Position numbers and translations under genes: made by a program. DNA of 64,000 nucleotides, taken from contig CM043963.1 in assembly GCA_014529385.2 (NCBI GenBank), positions 98,721,912 through 98,785,911 on the forward strand, written 5' to 3'. A model generated the notes under the pieces. That model had not been told where the DNA came from, ran no database searches, and worked only from the letters and a program-made list of their open reading frames with translations. The DNA is from Adiantum capillus-veneris. Its lineage: Eukaryota; Streptophyta; Polypodiopsida; Polypodiales; Pteridaceae. This document shows, piece after piece, positions 10,797 through 22,743 of the stretch (positions are counted from its first letter, which is position 1; every line of letters begins with the position of its first letter).

Positions 10797-12010
10797 TGCT
10801 AACTTGTGAGACTACATTCTGACTGTCTTGCCTTGTATTGCATACATAAATAAGGCATACAACATCAGTTTGATATAGAGTGACATCGGTAGAATCACTA
10901 GCATCATGAAGACTCAATTTCAAACCTGTTCCATTGGAGTAGAAATAGGTTTGTAGGATCACCAGCATCATGAAGACTCAATTTCAAATGTGTTTCCACA
11001 ATTGGAGTAGCAATAGGTTTGTAGTCCTCAAGTCCAAACTCACATAGTAATATCTCTATGTAGCTTGTTTGATACAAGGAAATACCACCATCACACTGCT
11101 TAAATTGTATGCCCAAATAATGATGCAAAAGTCCCAAGTCTTTCATCTTAAAAAATCATCCTTGAATTCAGTAATGTGTCTCTCATTTAGAGCAATAATC
11201 AACAAATCATCTACATATAAAACGACGATGAGAAATATATAACCCTCACGCTTTACATACAAGTGCTTTCTGTTGTACAAAAGCCTAGTTTAACCAAATG
11301 AGTGTCAGCTTTCTCATACTGAGCACAAGGAGACTGCTTCAACCCATACAAAGCTTTCTTACATTTGCACACTTTATCTTCTTGTTCTTTCTTGAAAAAC
11401 CGTAAGGTTGCGTTACATAAACTTCCTCAAATATTTCACCATTCAAGAAAGCACTAACAATGTTTGATTGATGTACATCCTATCCAAACTGAGCTACGAA
11501 TGCACATAGAAAACGAACAGCGGTCATACGAAAAGTGGGAACAAAAGTCTCTTCATAATCTATGCCTTTCTGATATGCACAACCTTTTGCAACAAGTCAA
11601 GTCTTGTGGCCATCAATCTCACCAGGCGGCTTACGTTTCAACCTGTAAACCCACTTCGTACCAACGGTATTTTTAAAAGGAGGCAAATCACATAAAGTCC
11701 ACGTGTCATTTTCTATAAGTGCATCATATTCTGGTTGCATGGCAACCATCCAATTTTTTGAACTTTGTGCTTCATCAAAAGACACTGGGTTTCTCCATAT
11801 CATAGACACTAGAAATAGCCAAATCATAACAATTTGACGCATAAGATGCATGGTGAGAACCTGAATGAGTACGACTAGACATAGGTGCATCCAATTTACT
11901 GTCACACAAAGTATGCACCAGCCATTTTGGCATACCTCTAGCCTCATCACTTCTCAACCCTTTCCACATCAAGTACATCATGTATATCTGCATAAGTAAT
12001 AAGATGATCC
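10797..12010 (-). pseudogene. Copia B reverse transcriptase
   Basis: The N-terminal part is clear at 11597-11950 (WMVAMQPEYDALIENDTW, VGTKWVYRLKRKP). The C-terminal part is at 10904-11146 (MKDLGLLHHYLGIQF, ISLYQTSYIEILL). The middle is scattered over several frames with stops. A 60-bp stretch around 10905-10985 (ATCATGAAGACTCAATTTCA) is nearly duplicated, adding another frame disturbance. Confidence 0.82.
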
Positions 12011-12111
12011 ATAGCATTTTCAGAAACCCCCATAGGCTATACATTTGCCTCATTGGAATTTACATTCAAGTTTCCATCATAAAAAAGAGGCAACAAAGTG
12101 TCATAAATGTC

Positions 12112-12840
12112 TTATAAGCTTACATTACTGTCTCTGGTACATGACAACAAGGGTTGAACAGAATCTTCCACAAACACATCTCGTGAAACCAAGATACGTT
12201 TTGTTTGCAGATGGTATAACCTGTAGCCTTTGCTTTTAGTATTGTAACTAACAAAAATGCATTTAACAGCCTTATCATCCAATTTTTTGCGTCGTGTTTG
12301 TGGCATCAAAGTATAAGCTAAACAACCAAAAATGCGCATATGATCAATAGATGGCTTCTTATCATGCCATGCTTCATAAGGACTCATAGACTATAAAGCT
12401 TTCATAGGACCACGTGTTAAGTACGTAAGTTGCACACATGATAGCCTCGAGCCAAAATGAATGTGGCAAAGCTTGACTCTTGAACATACATCGTGCCATC
12501 TATGTAAGTGACCTGTGTTTTCTTTTGACAATACCATTCTACTGAGGTGTATACGGCATTTTACAATGGTGTTTTATCCTACAATTAGCCAAAAATGCAT
12601 TAAACTCATGAAACATGTAGTCCGGCTCTCGATTTGAACAGAGAGTACCCATAGTACATTTAGAGACATTTTCAACCATAGCTAGAAATTGCTTGAAGCA
12701 CATGAACACTTCGGACTTAGCTTTAAGCGGATACACCCATGCATGCTAACTGAATACACCCATGCATGCCTGGAGTAATCATCAATGAAAGTTATGAAGT
12801 AAAGGTAATTGCCTAAGGATGGAGTTTGCATAAGCCCACA
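12112..12840 (-). pseudogene. Copia B integrase
   Basis: The lower part shows the integrase C-terminal block (MSPYEAWHDKKPSIDHMRIF, KCIFVSYNTKSKGYRLY). The upper part shows core pieces (YPLKAKSEVFMCFKQF, NAFLANCRIKHHCKMPYTPQ) and FIDDYS just below 12800. It is broken into several frames and separated from its own N-terminus by the inserted block 12841-15950. Confidence 0.8.
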
Positions 12841-13061
12841 TGTTGGGTTTGTGGCCTTTGGCCTAAACGCGGATAGCTAGTGTGCGAAACCACTCTTAGT
12901 TGTTTGAAATCCTATGTGAGGAAAGTGCTTGTGCGGAAAGAGATTTGTATGCTTTTAAGAAAGTCAAGGATTTGGGCCTTATAAATAAAGGCTTTTCATT
13001 GTACATGAGATATCCTATGCTATGCAAAAGTGAATATATTATTGAGTAGTGCAAAGTGTGC

Positions 13062-13119
<58 letters not shown>

Positions 13120-13185
13120 TGTGTGTAGCTATGGCTATTTTCCTCTTCAAACCCCCATGAGCTAATTGCACCATCGATCTCAACA
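12841..13185 (+). repeat. LTR with internal (TC)n, plus orientation
   Basis: The 345-bp block starts TGTTGGG and ends TCAACA and carries a primer-site-like TGGTATCACAGC at 13188-13199. It contains TATAAATAAAGG near 12980-12991 and a (TC)n tract at 13064-13117. Closely similar sequence recurs in reverse orientation at 13757-14680, which confirms it is a repeat terminus. It begins at the point where copia B integrase is cut. Confidence 0.65.
13064..13117 (+). repeat. (TC)n microsatellite inside LTR
   Basis: A 54-bp uninterrupted TC tract lies in the 3' third of the LTR. The inverted LTR copy has (GA)n in the equivalent place, extended to about 93 bp. Confidence 0.95.
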
Positions 13186-13187
13186 AG

Positions 13188-13199
13188 TGGTATCACAGC
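13188..13199 (+). promoter_or_regulatory. Primer-binding-site-like sequence
   Basis: TGGTATCACAGC differs from the initiator-Met primer site at one base. It lies 2 bases after the LTR end at 13185. Confidence 0.5.
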
Positions 13200-13756
13200 T
13201 TTGGTTAAGGTGCAATTGAGTGTAATTGAACCTCTTTTAGTATCCTAATTATTGTGTGTACATACTCAACTTTGATTATCTCTTAGTAAGCTCTTTTATT
13301 AAGTATACGCATATGCTCAAATCCCAAATTTGGGTATTGAAGAAGGGAAATCTAAAAGTAGAGCAAGTGGGAAAATTGGTAGCACTGTGCACACATTCCA
13401 TTTGAGGGCTGCATTATTAAAGGCAGTGCATTGTGTCACTGAAGGTCTAGAACCATTTTTTTTGGTAAGATTTCAATGCACTTCAGTTGTGTATCACACA
13501 AGTAAATCCAGCAACACACCTTCAAAGCTCGTCGTTCATCAACAAAAGGTCCACGGCAAATAGCAGCACCTCAGGGAGGTCAAAATCACTAGCATGAGCC
13601 ACATAGTGAAGGAGCCACTTGGTGGCGAGCTTCTCTAATTTGGGAGCAGACAAAAGACTTAGTGCTCACTGCTCTCACTGCTCTCTGCTCACTGCAACGC
13701 GGAATTGACTCCCATGCGGTATCTGCAGGTTGCAACTTGTGCAGTGATGTTTGTGG
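13200..13756. other. Anonymous internal DNA next to LTR
   Basis: A 77-residue plus frame (13330-13563) has no recognised motif. The segment 13660-13700 repeats ACTGCTCTC-type words. It is probably internal sequence of the element whose LTR ends at 13185. Confidence 0.35.
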
Positions 13757-13822
13757 TGTTGAGATCGATGGTGCAATTAGCTCATGGGGGTTTGAAGAGG
13801 AAAATAGTCTTAGCTACACACA

Positions 13823-13923
<101 letters not shown>

Positions 13924-13925
13924 GC

Positions 13926-14310
13926 CTTTTGTGCGCAAGTCGCTCGAGGAAAAGAAGGTCCTAATGGCTGAGAACAAATGCTCTATATGTGAGCAGCCTG
14001 GTCATATTTCTATCAATTGTCCACAAAGGAAAAGGCCAGCTGACTCAGAGGATAAAGAAGACCAGAAAGGCAAGAAGCCAAAACCCACGGCAGGTTTAGT
14101 GCCAGACATGGTGGGTGACAGGCCCAACACAGATGCCAGTGAGTTATGCAGGGCATGGGGTAAAGTTAGGGATCAGACGGCACTCATCTTTTCTTTGATC
14201 CAGGTGCCAAAGCCAACTTTATCTCACCAGAGTTAGCTATGAAGCTGGGCATCAGAGCTGAAGAGATGGGGTACACCGCAGAGGCAGGATTGGCATGTCC
14301 TGGCCACTCA
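13926..14310 (+). pseudogene. Ty3/gypsy zinc knuckle and protease scrap
   Basis: The frame has a CCHC knuckle (CSICEQPGHISINC), a basic linker and then ELCRAWGKVRDQTAL. After a frameshift near 14190 it continues as DPGAKANFISPELAMKLGI, an aspartic protease block. The arrangement matches the protease of the chromovirus at 20761 (HAWGKVREHDAFILFDPGST), so this is a fragment of a related gypsy element. It is embedded in an LTR on both sides. Confidence 0.75.
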
Positions 14311-14693
14311 GAGTGTGTTACTCCCAACACTTTGTAGTACTCAATAATACATTCAATTTTGCATAGCATAGGATATCTTATGTACAATGAAAAGTCTTTA
14401 TTTATAAGGCCCAAAGTCTATCTGGATGAGATAAAGAAAAGTGCACACTTTGCAGTACTCAAAAATACATTCACTTTTGCATAGCATAGGATATCTTATG
14501 TACAATGAAAAGCCTTTATTTATAAGGCCCAAAGTCTATCTGCTCAGAGTCCATGACTTTCTTAAAAGCATACAAATCTCTTGCCACACAAGCATTTATC
14601 CTCACAGAGGATTTTAAACAACTAAGAGTGGTTTCTCACAGTAGCTATCGACGTTTAAGCCAAAGGCCACAAAACCAACAATCCTCCCCATGG

Positions 14694-15950
14694 ACTTTGG
14701 ACTAGGACAATACATTGAAGATTCTTATATCCACTAAGGATGATAGAGTATCCAGACAACATGTCGATACATATCCACAAAGAATGACAAACGAAGTCCT
14801 CCCATTGAAGTAGAAAGGTTACAATCTTCAAAGTATATCATCATAGTAGACAAGGTTGTTCTCGCTTTTGTCTTCGTCTTCTTCTTCATCCTTCACCATA
14901 TGAGTTGATTCTCTTACATGTTTCTCGTCTTTTGTAGCTTGTGCTATTACTATTGCTACATGCTTTGAAACTCCAGCAATCCTTTGAATGTCCGTGCTCG
15001 AAGCAGTTCTTGCCGCTTTTATTTAATGCAAGACTAAATGCAATGCTTAGAAATCTAAATGTAGAGCAGGTTGATGGTGCTAATGCTCCTCTCCTTGAAG
15101 ACGACATTTTCCTCTCTCTCACAGTGTCTTGGAGCGATCTTTGCGATTGGGTGTTATCCCAATGCTAGTGTCTGAACTCCGGGCAAACGCACATGATGAT
15201 ATCCTTGATGATGGATGTGAATACATACATTGATTTTGTTGTGCTCGGATGCAAATAATTTAACTTGAATTACAACAATTTTAGTGAGAGAGAAAATCCC
15301 TTTGAAGTTCGAGATAGACTTGAAGTTTGACTTGGAGTGCAAGGCTTTGAATGGCTTAAGATCTTTGGTGAAGCCCTTTTACGGTTCCTCCTTGCTTTGA
15401 AGCTTGAAAAAAATTTGCCTTGAAGCTTCTTTGCTTGCCACTTTTGCAGTTTGGAAGTTCGCGAGCTCGGAGGTTAGAAAGCTTGGAAGTTATGAAGCTC
15501 AAAAGCTTGGTAGAATTAAAAAAAGATCAAAAGATTTTTGCCGATGTCGAGCGTGGCGATGATTTTAAGCTTGGTGACTTTTGGTGTGTGAAGCTCCACT
15601 AGCCTGCCAAAAGTTGAAGGACCACCTTAAAAAAATATATATAGACAGTGTGTAATGGACGCGTAAAAAATGAAGCTAAAAAATGGCAAAGTTATGAACA
15701 GGGAAGAAATGTAGTAGTTGTCGTTCAATGGCGACGTGATGGAGTCTTATTGCCTTTGCATGACGTGAGGATGCAAATGGGGTCGCATTGCTGTCGTCTT
15801 TGCATCTGTGAATGTGGATTGGAGCGCTATTGAGCAGAAATTGAATGTGTGTATGTGTATGTGTGAGTGAGAGAGAGACATAAATCCACCGCTCAAGCTG
15901 CACATCGGCTGTCGTTGCCCCTGTCGAGAGTGGCTAGCTCTGTGTGTGTT
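14694..15950. other. Anonymous DNA inside copia B insertion
   Basis: No retrotransposon domain is clear. The minus frame 14886-15122 contains GKNCFEHGHSKDC, which resembles a degenerate zinc knuckle. The stretch 15360-15590 is rich in AAGCTTGGAAG-type words. A short GT/GA-rich tract lies at 15840-15880. It is probably internal sequence of the non-autonomous element whose polypurine tract is at 14681. Confidence 0.35.
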
Positions 15951-15954
15951 TACT

Positions 15955-16480
15955 TTGATGAGGAAGGCCAAGTAATTGTTTCATTGGAAACTTTGGAACA
16001 TTGCATCTTACCCAAAATAGAGCCTTGACAAACATGCTTCAAAGGTGGTTCAAGAGGTGGCAAAGAAGCAACCATATCAATGTTTTAAAAACGCAACAAA
16101 CTGACAAAATTCAGATGCACGAAATGTGCACGCCAAAGTTTTGCATATGAAACAACCTTTGAATCCACAACTGCATTTGCAGAATATTGCCCACACTTGT
16201 CATACAAAGTGAGCTTATATAGTTGAGGGCACAAAATGCCAGATGCAACAATTTCATCACCAAAATTGAGATCATGAACTGTACATATGTCATCCACAAA
16301 TTTGACAATAGGACCAAGTCTTGCAAGTGTAGATACAGACAAAAGGTTCTTTTTGATCCCTGGTACATAAATTGCATCAACAAGAGAACTGCCATTTACA
16401 TCAATCAACACAATCTTTTCTTGGTAAGCCTGATGTGCTTCCTTGGATTCTTCAGCCCAAAGCTGACCGCTTGGCATCAT
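15955..16480 (-). pseudogene. Copia B protease end and pre-integrase domain
   Basis: The frame reads LVDAIYVPGIKKNLLSVST, the usual copia protease-to-pre-integrase transition, then LYKLTLYDKC and a degenerate histidine motif (FVHLNFVSLLRF). Frame shifts lead on to a recognisable KHVCQG-type continuation down to about 15955. The matching next block of integrase lies below 12840. Confidence 0.8.
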
Positions 16481-17364
16481 CTATACCGTTTAGTTGAACC
16501 CCAATTGCATGGCCATATTTACAAGCGCTCAAAAGCAAGCCGTATTTACCAACAACTCAAAAACAAAGAGCGATAATAATTTATTATTAATGCATCGTTG
16601 AAAAGTGCAACGACCTCACAGGTTTCTTTTCTCAGAGCAACGGAAATAGGGGGAGGCCATTCGAGGTCGAGGATGGAATTGGACATGAGGCAGACAAGGG
16701 AGAGCATTAATACAAGAAAAGGGGCAAAGAGCATTGAAGTTTTGGAGAGCGCCGAGGCCAGCACGTTCATCTTCATATGGAGGCATATGTGTTGGAGAAG
16801 CATCATGTTGCTTGTAGAAGCAACACTCACAAGTGATTTTTTGTTGTGAGGCTCTGCATTGTGCCATAACATTGTTGTGAGGCTCCGCATTGTGCCATAA
16901 AATTGTTTGGGTTGTATATGTTACATTCATGAGACCTGCGATGACAGAGCTCATTGTTAGCACATTCAACCGCCAGGGATCCGAATTTCACGTATCCATG
17001 GGTCTGCTGGTGCTCAATATCTTTCTCTTTAGCTGGATGAGAGGTGCTCTATGGAAACTCAATGCCATCTTGGCACTCTACTCCATGGGAGTGAGTGGTG
17101 ACTCTCTTTTCTCCCTAGCAATCCATTATCCAACTCAGATACTTTTGTAATTTTTTGTTTAGTTGCCAGTAGTATCCTGCCTGTTAAAGCTCTTCAGGTT
17201 TTAAAACTATTTTGGATGACTTCACACAACTGTTTGTTGAGCTTTAAACTGGAACAACTTTGGGGGCTCTTTTATTGATTCAGTAAATTAGATGAATCAT
17301 CAAGTTTAAGGAGCCGATTCACTTTCCATCTTGTGGCACTTTAATGTTTTGGTAAAAAAAATAG
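16481..17364. other. Flank of chromovirus with tandem repeat and exon-like frame
   Basis: A 31-bp unit (starting TTGTTGTGAG) occurs twice at 16841-16902. A plus frame at 16890-17150 encodes 86 residues including a hydrophobic segment (MGLLVLNIFLFSW). It is bounded by a possible AG acceptor near 16977 and a GTGAGT donor near 17090. I do not recognise the product; it could be an exon fragment of an old gene or chance. Confidence 0.3.
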
Positions 17365-17369
17365 GAGCA

Positions 17370-18210
17370 TGTCATAAAAACTAATATCTAATACTCCCAA
17401 ATGATTTTGTCATGTTAAACTGATCATTTAATATGGGGATGTACCAGGAGAGTAAAAGCTAGAATATTGGTAAGGCTGCAGACCGCGGTCTCTGTCAGGG
17501 ATCCAAAGGGGGATAGCCTGTAAAAGAGCAATGTGCTTCAATGGGGCTTAAAAGATCTAAGGTTCAACTCCATTAAGACTTCCATAGGCTAAGGTTCCAA
17601 AAATTAAACCTTTTATCCAATGGACAAAGCATAGGGGAATTGGATGGTCATGGGAAGACTAAAAAGTCTTCCCACATTCCTAGGAAGGAGGGGGCAAGCC
17701 CATTTTGTAGGGGATGAGAGAGAAACACACACACTCCAAGGCTTCCCCTTTACACAAAGGGAATACTGGACACATGTCAAGCTCCTAGGCCAGTTGCCCC
17801 CAACCTCCCCTCAAATCCTATTGGATGGCCATAGAGGTGGATCAATGAGAATTACGCTAGAGTAAATTTAGTCTAATCAATTAAAAAATTCTTGATCAAA
17901 TAACCAATAGAATTTAAGCTCCCTAGAAGACTATTGGACAAGGTCCAATGAGCATCCAACAGCCCAATGGCTTGCTTGATTCCTATTGGCCAGAAGACAA
18001 AAAGGTCCAATGAGAGTTTATATGAATTATTTAAATACCTAAAGCTCTCACAAAAGGGAAAAGGGGGACACTTGTCAAAAGGCTATCAACTATGCTTCTA
18101 ATTTGTGATTGACTAAGCTTTACAGGAGCCAATGGGAGGCCATCATGAGCATTTAGCAAGAGGGGTCGACCAAGATGAGAGAAGGGGCTGCATTTTACTC
18201 ATACACAATG

Positions 18211-18250
<40 letters not shown>

Positions 18251-18909
18251 CTCATGTGTGCAAGAAAAACTCCATCTCCTTCTCCAAGAATTGAGAAGTA
18301 GAGGCCTACAACAATAACTCTTAGCTTTGGAATGCAAATCCAACCGAGAGCCAAGCTTCAATGTCATGCTCATCTCCTCTACCATGCTAATTACTAAGCT
18401 AAGCTATGCTATTAGAGTGATTATGCGAGGAGTAAACTTCTTTCTCGTAAGATACCTCTTCTTCCTCTCAATCTATCCTCATTCCCGGCTAGCTCTCACC
18501 ATTTTTGAAGGTGTGTGAGGTCTTGGGAGTGAGGCTAGGGACACTAGGTGTGTTTTTCAAGCATAATTTGGTGTATGAAGCTTCCATCTTCATTACACCA
18601 ACTAGTTTTATCAAGGAACACAAAGATTGTATTGTACAAAAGCCTCCTGTGATGGGAGAAGCTATAATACAAAGCCTTTATGGAGGGGGGGACCAGCTCC
18701 ATGTAAATCCGGTCCTCAATTGTTTTCAATTGTTCTATTTCTCTCTCTTTTCAAGTATTGTCAATGCCAAATTAACTAGGTGTAAATTGCTATGTTGCTT
18801 TCTCAATTAAGTACTCTCTCTATGCTCATTTGGAATTTGTTCTTAATGAAATGCTCACTATGTTATCAATTTCCTCTACACACAAGTTACTAGTGCATTA
18901 AATGTTACA
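17370..18909 (+). repeat. 5' LTR of chromovirus
   Basis: The 1,540-bp LTR starts TGTCATAAA and ends TGTTACA. It contains short (AC)n tracts at about 17725-17733 and 18213-18249 that are much longer in the 3' LTR. Confidence 0.95.
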
Positions 18910-18910
18910 T

Positions 18911-18922
18911 TGGTATCAGAGC
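18911..18922 (+). promoter_or_regulatory. Primer-binding site of chromovirus
   Basis: TGGTATCAGAGC begins one base after the 5' LTR and is complementary to initiator methionine tRNA. Confidence 0.93.
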
Positions 18923-19318
18923 TATTGGTTTCTCTTTTCTTGCTCAAGAAGAGAGGTCGTTAAGCTTAAAAATGGTTGGTGCAATTAATTGCAAAAGAGT
19001 AAGTAGAATAGGGAATTTTTATCCTTGAAGCATGCCTGCTTTATGCAGTTAACGGGGACATTGTCAAGAGCTATGGTCTTAATAATGGAGTCCTACGGGG
19101 CTTGCTTATGGCTTAACCATTATTGAGCTATTAGAAGCTTGACGGGAACTGGTGCTCTCTTGGCTCTGTTGAACCTTCTCTTCTATTCCTTGAAATTAAT
19201 AATATTCAAGCCACGCGTATAGATGATTGAGTCCTTAGCTTTGAAGGTAAAGAGGAGTAGCAACTAGGGCTTAAAGTGCCAAAGTACAAGTAAAAGTTTA
19301 CACCTAAAATTTGCTAGT
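18923..19318 (+). other. Chromovirus leader
   Basis: About 400 bp between primer site and gag have no significant frame; this is the untranslated leader. Confidence 0.6.
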
Positions 19319-20756
19319 ATGGCTGACAAAGGGAAAGAGATTGAAATGAATATTGATAGCTTTGATTTTGCTAATGAAAGAGCAACTAATGATGCCCCTA
19401 TGCTTGTAAACTATCTTGTTTCTAGGCTACAACTAGCCCTGGCAACCCATCCCTCCAAGGTGAAGTGCTACAACAATTGCGCACCCATGGTATTCTCCAA
19501 ACTCCTCACCAAGAAGAGAGAGTACCTAGGAAGCCTCCTAGTGAGACTTCCAAAAGAGGACTCTCTCCGATAAGGGAAGAAGAAGAGGATTCGTACGAAG
19601 GGCTCAAAAATCTACTACTCGATGACGTATCTCCTTCCCAAAGGAGAACTCAAGTTTCAATGGTAGAGCCCCCACGAAAAGAACGAGAAAGAAGTGAGTC
19701 TCCTTCCACCTCGGCGGAGATGGCTCCACAAAGACGGCAGACAAAATGCTCTCCAACACCCCTTGAACGGAGAAGACCATCACACACTTCTCTACACCAT
19801 AATTCAAAGAGGGACGAGAGAAAACAAGAGAAGAAAAAGGCGAGAAAGAGGTCACCCTCTTCTCCATCTTCTTCATCCTCTTCCTCTTCTGAAGAAAGTG
19901 ATGGTGCAGACAAGGAGGAACAACGGAAGAAAAAGGCGATAGAGGTCACCCTCTTCTCCATCCTCCTCATAATCTTCCTCTTCTAAAGAAAGTGATGGTG
20001 CAGCTCTTGAACCACCTAAAAGAAGAGGCCATAGGAAATCCTATGTCGCATGGAAGAGGTCGTCCAAGCTCAAAAAGTTCAAAGAGGGAGGAAAGAACAT
20101 CTCTTTCCTTACCTACAATGACATCTTTGGTGCTACGGACAAAGTCTTTGCCTTCATCCAACAATTCGATGCGGCGTTTGGAGATGAGGGCTTCACGGAG
20201 TCCTTTAAGCTACGTCATCTGGCTATGCATTTTCAAAAGTCTGCCAGGCAATGGTGGTCTAACCTACGAGCAAACGGTGAAGCTCCACGAACGTGGAAAG
20301 CTTTAAGAGCTTCCATCATGAAGAAATTTTTGGCTACCGATGCCAAATACAAACTACTCACCAAATGGCGAAGCTTGAAGCTCTCTCCCTACGAATCTAT
20401 TCACAAATATGTAGACAAGTTTTGGGATTTACATCTCAAAGCCATTATCTTCAAAAAGATGGATTTTGGAGAGCAAAAACAACAATTTTGTGCGAGTTTA
20501 ACGGAGGATATGGCGGAGTATGTTAGCTCCCAAAGGCCATGCACCATATCTGTGGTCATACACCATACCATGTTGGCTTCACGAATCAATTTCCAACAAG
20601 GGGCTAAGAGAAATCTTAGGCCCACGGAAAACAAGGACCGTAACGAGCCTAAGAGGAAGGACAATGTCCAAAAGTCTCCCAAAGGCAACGCCAACAACAA
20701 CAAAGCTAAGAAGAAGGGAGTTTATAAAGGAAAAAATAAACTCAAGAGCTAGAGCG
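19319..20756 (+). pseudogene. Chromovirus gag
   Basis: Gag starts MADKGKEIEMN and changes frame twice, near 19460 and in a serine-rich stretch near 19970. The capsid-like domain is clear at about 20090-20560: DKVFAFIQQFDAAFG, HFQKSARQWWSNL, TWKALRASIMKKF, KWRSLKLSPYESIHKY. A basic C-terminus (KAKKKGVYKGKNK) follows. The second frame change coincides with a 94-bp tandem duplication (from 19851 and from 19945). The DKGKEIEMN start is shared in style with MADRPDD of the gypsy element at 61749. Confidence 0.88.
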
Positions 20757-20760
20757 TTAT

Positions 20761-21267
20761 GTGAAAGATAACCGTTGTTTCAAGTGCGGAGAGCAAGGGC
20801 ATGCCTATCGTGCCCTCCCCCACAAGAATACACGTAATGAGCCTCCTAGAGCTACCTTGGTCAAAATTCAAGAAGAGAATGCTCATTACAAAGGATCTCC
20901 TCTATGCCATGCTTGGGGAAAGGTAAGAGAACATGATGCTTTTATTCTCTTTGACCCTGGTTCTACTCACAATTTCATATCCACAGAGCTGGCCACCAAG
21001 CTAGGCATCCAAGCCTATGAGATGGGAGATGTCCTACCGGCCGATGGTGCTTTCAAGGAGCAAGAAGCCTCAGTCACTCCCTTAATTGGGAAATTGAGGC
21101 TCCATTTCCAAAGCTATGTGGACACGGAGGATTTCTTTATCTCTCCTCTCAAGCACGAGGATGTAATCCTAGGGGCACATGGTTTGATTGCATGGCTGCC
21201 AATGTTAAATTCCATAAAAGGCAAATCTACTTTAGGTTCAGGGAAAAGATATGTACGTAGATGCTAA
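20761..21267 (+). CDS. Chromovirus zinc knuckle and aspartic protease
   Basis: The 168-residue frame opens with a CCHC-like knuckle (CFKCGEQGHAYRALP, final Cys replaced). A protease follows: HAWGKVREHDAFILFDPGST with the DPGS active site near residues 65-68, then NFISTELATKLGI and DVILGAHGLIAWLP. The protease would process the gag-pol polyprotein. The next frame overlaps it by 17 bp and continues pol. Confidence 0.88.
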   Translation: MKDNRCFKCGEQGHAYRALPHKNTRNEPPRATLVKIQEENAHYKGSPLCHAWGKVREHDAFILFDPGSTHNFISTELATKLGIQAYEMGDVLPADGAFKEQEASVTPLIGKLRLHFQSYVDTEDFFISPLKHEDVILGAHGLIAWLPMLNSIKGKSTLGSGKRYVRRC

Positions 21268-22300
21268 GGAGTTGGGTAGTACCATACCTCTTGTACATAA
21301 GCAAGCTTTCAATAATTCAATAAAGAGCTCTATTTTCGTGTACATGATTTTTGTTAAATATCCTCAAAATGAATCTAATGCTTTAGCAAAAGAAAATATA
21401 AATAATCAAAAGGAATTAGAGTTATCAAATTTCCTCAAGGGGTTTCAAGATGTTTTTATTGACGATATCCCTTGTGAACTACCTCCAAAACGAGGCAATG
21501 ACGACCATGCAATTGAACTTCTTCCAGGAAGTTCACCGCCTAATAAACCTCCTTATAGAGTTTCCCAAGCTCAACAAAAGGAGATTATGCGGCAAGTCCA
21601 TGAGTTAGTTGAGAAGGGCATGGTTAGGCCTAGCTCATCTCCATTTTGTTCACGAGTGTTATTAGTGCAAAAGAAAGATGGCACATATCGTATGTGTGTC
21701 GACTATAGAGCACTAAATAGGATCACTAGCAAGAATAGGTTTCCCGTTTCACGGGTAGAAGACCTATTTGATAAGGTACAAGGGTCGACCTACTAAGTAG
21801 GATTGACCTAAAAAGTGGCTACCATCATATAAGGATAGTTGATGAAGACATTGTAAAGGCCAAATTTTGCACTATGTTTGGTCTTTACGAGTACATTGTC
21901 ATGCCTTTTGGCTTGACCAATGCACCATCCACATTTAACTGCTTGATGGAGAAGCTTTACTTGAGTGTTCTTTGATGATATAATCATTTACTCTAATGCA
22001 CTAGATGAACACAAGCAACACCTCCAGGTAATATTTCAAGTTTTATGAGAGAATAAACTTTATAATAATCGAATGAAAAGTGAGTTTTTCTTACAAGAGA
22101 TTCAGTATTTATGTCACATTATCTCGCAAGATGGCATCCAAATGGATCCATCAAAGCTAGAGGTAATAAAAGGATGGCCTAATCCAAGGAATCTACATGA
22201 ACTAAGAAGCTTTATAGGTATGTGTGCATACTATAGACGCTTCATAGAAAACTTCTCACAAATTGCGGGAATATTACATGACCTAACAAAGAAAAATGTC
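21251..22300 (+). pseudogene. Chromovirus reverse transcriptase
   Basis: The first frame holds FQDVFIDDIPCELPPKR, NKPPYRVS and the palm block VLLVQKKDGTYRMCVDYRAL. After a stop and shift near 21796 it continues with SRIDLKSGYHHIRI and MPFGLTNAPSTFN. At about 21955-21975 roughly 15 codons expected before the catalytic motif are missing and VFFDDIIIYS follows in another frame. The enzyme is therefore broken by a deletion at the active-site approach. Confidence 0.88.
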
Positions 22301-22737
22301 AGGTATATATGGTCCACCAAGGAGAACAATGCTTTCGAAAAGCTTATCTCCCAACGTGTGCTACACTATCGGATCTCTCAAAGCTATTTGAGGTCCAATG
22401 CGACGCCTGTGGTGATTGCCTTGAAGATATTTTGCTCCAAGAAGGGCACGTCATAGCCTATGAAAGTCAAAGGCTCGACCCTGTTGAGCAAGCTCTAGGC
22501 ATATATGAGAAGGAACTCTTAGCAATTCTACATGCTCTAGACTCATGGAAGCACTATTTATTGGGGACTCCTTTCATTTTGCGGACGGATCACCAAAGCC
22601 TTATTAAGTACTTCATGACGCAGACCAAGCTCTCCGACAAACAAATGAGGTGGGAAAATTTTCTTTTGCAATTTCATTTTCATATTGCTCACATTGCTGG
22701 CAAGCATAATCAAGTAGCCGATGCACTCTCAAGATGA
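22073..22737 (+). pseudogene. Chromovirus connection and RNase H domains
   Basis: The first frame reads the connection domain (LCHIISQDGIQMDPSKLE, FIGMCAYYRRFIENF). The second gives RNase H: VQCDACGDCLEDILLQEG, ALGIYEKELLAILHALDSW, RTDHQSLIKYF, and the terminal HIAGKHNQVADALSR. The frame shift lies near 22390. Confidence 0.88.
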
Positions 22738-22743
22738 CCGAGA

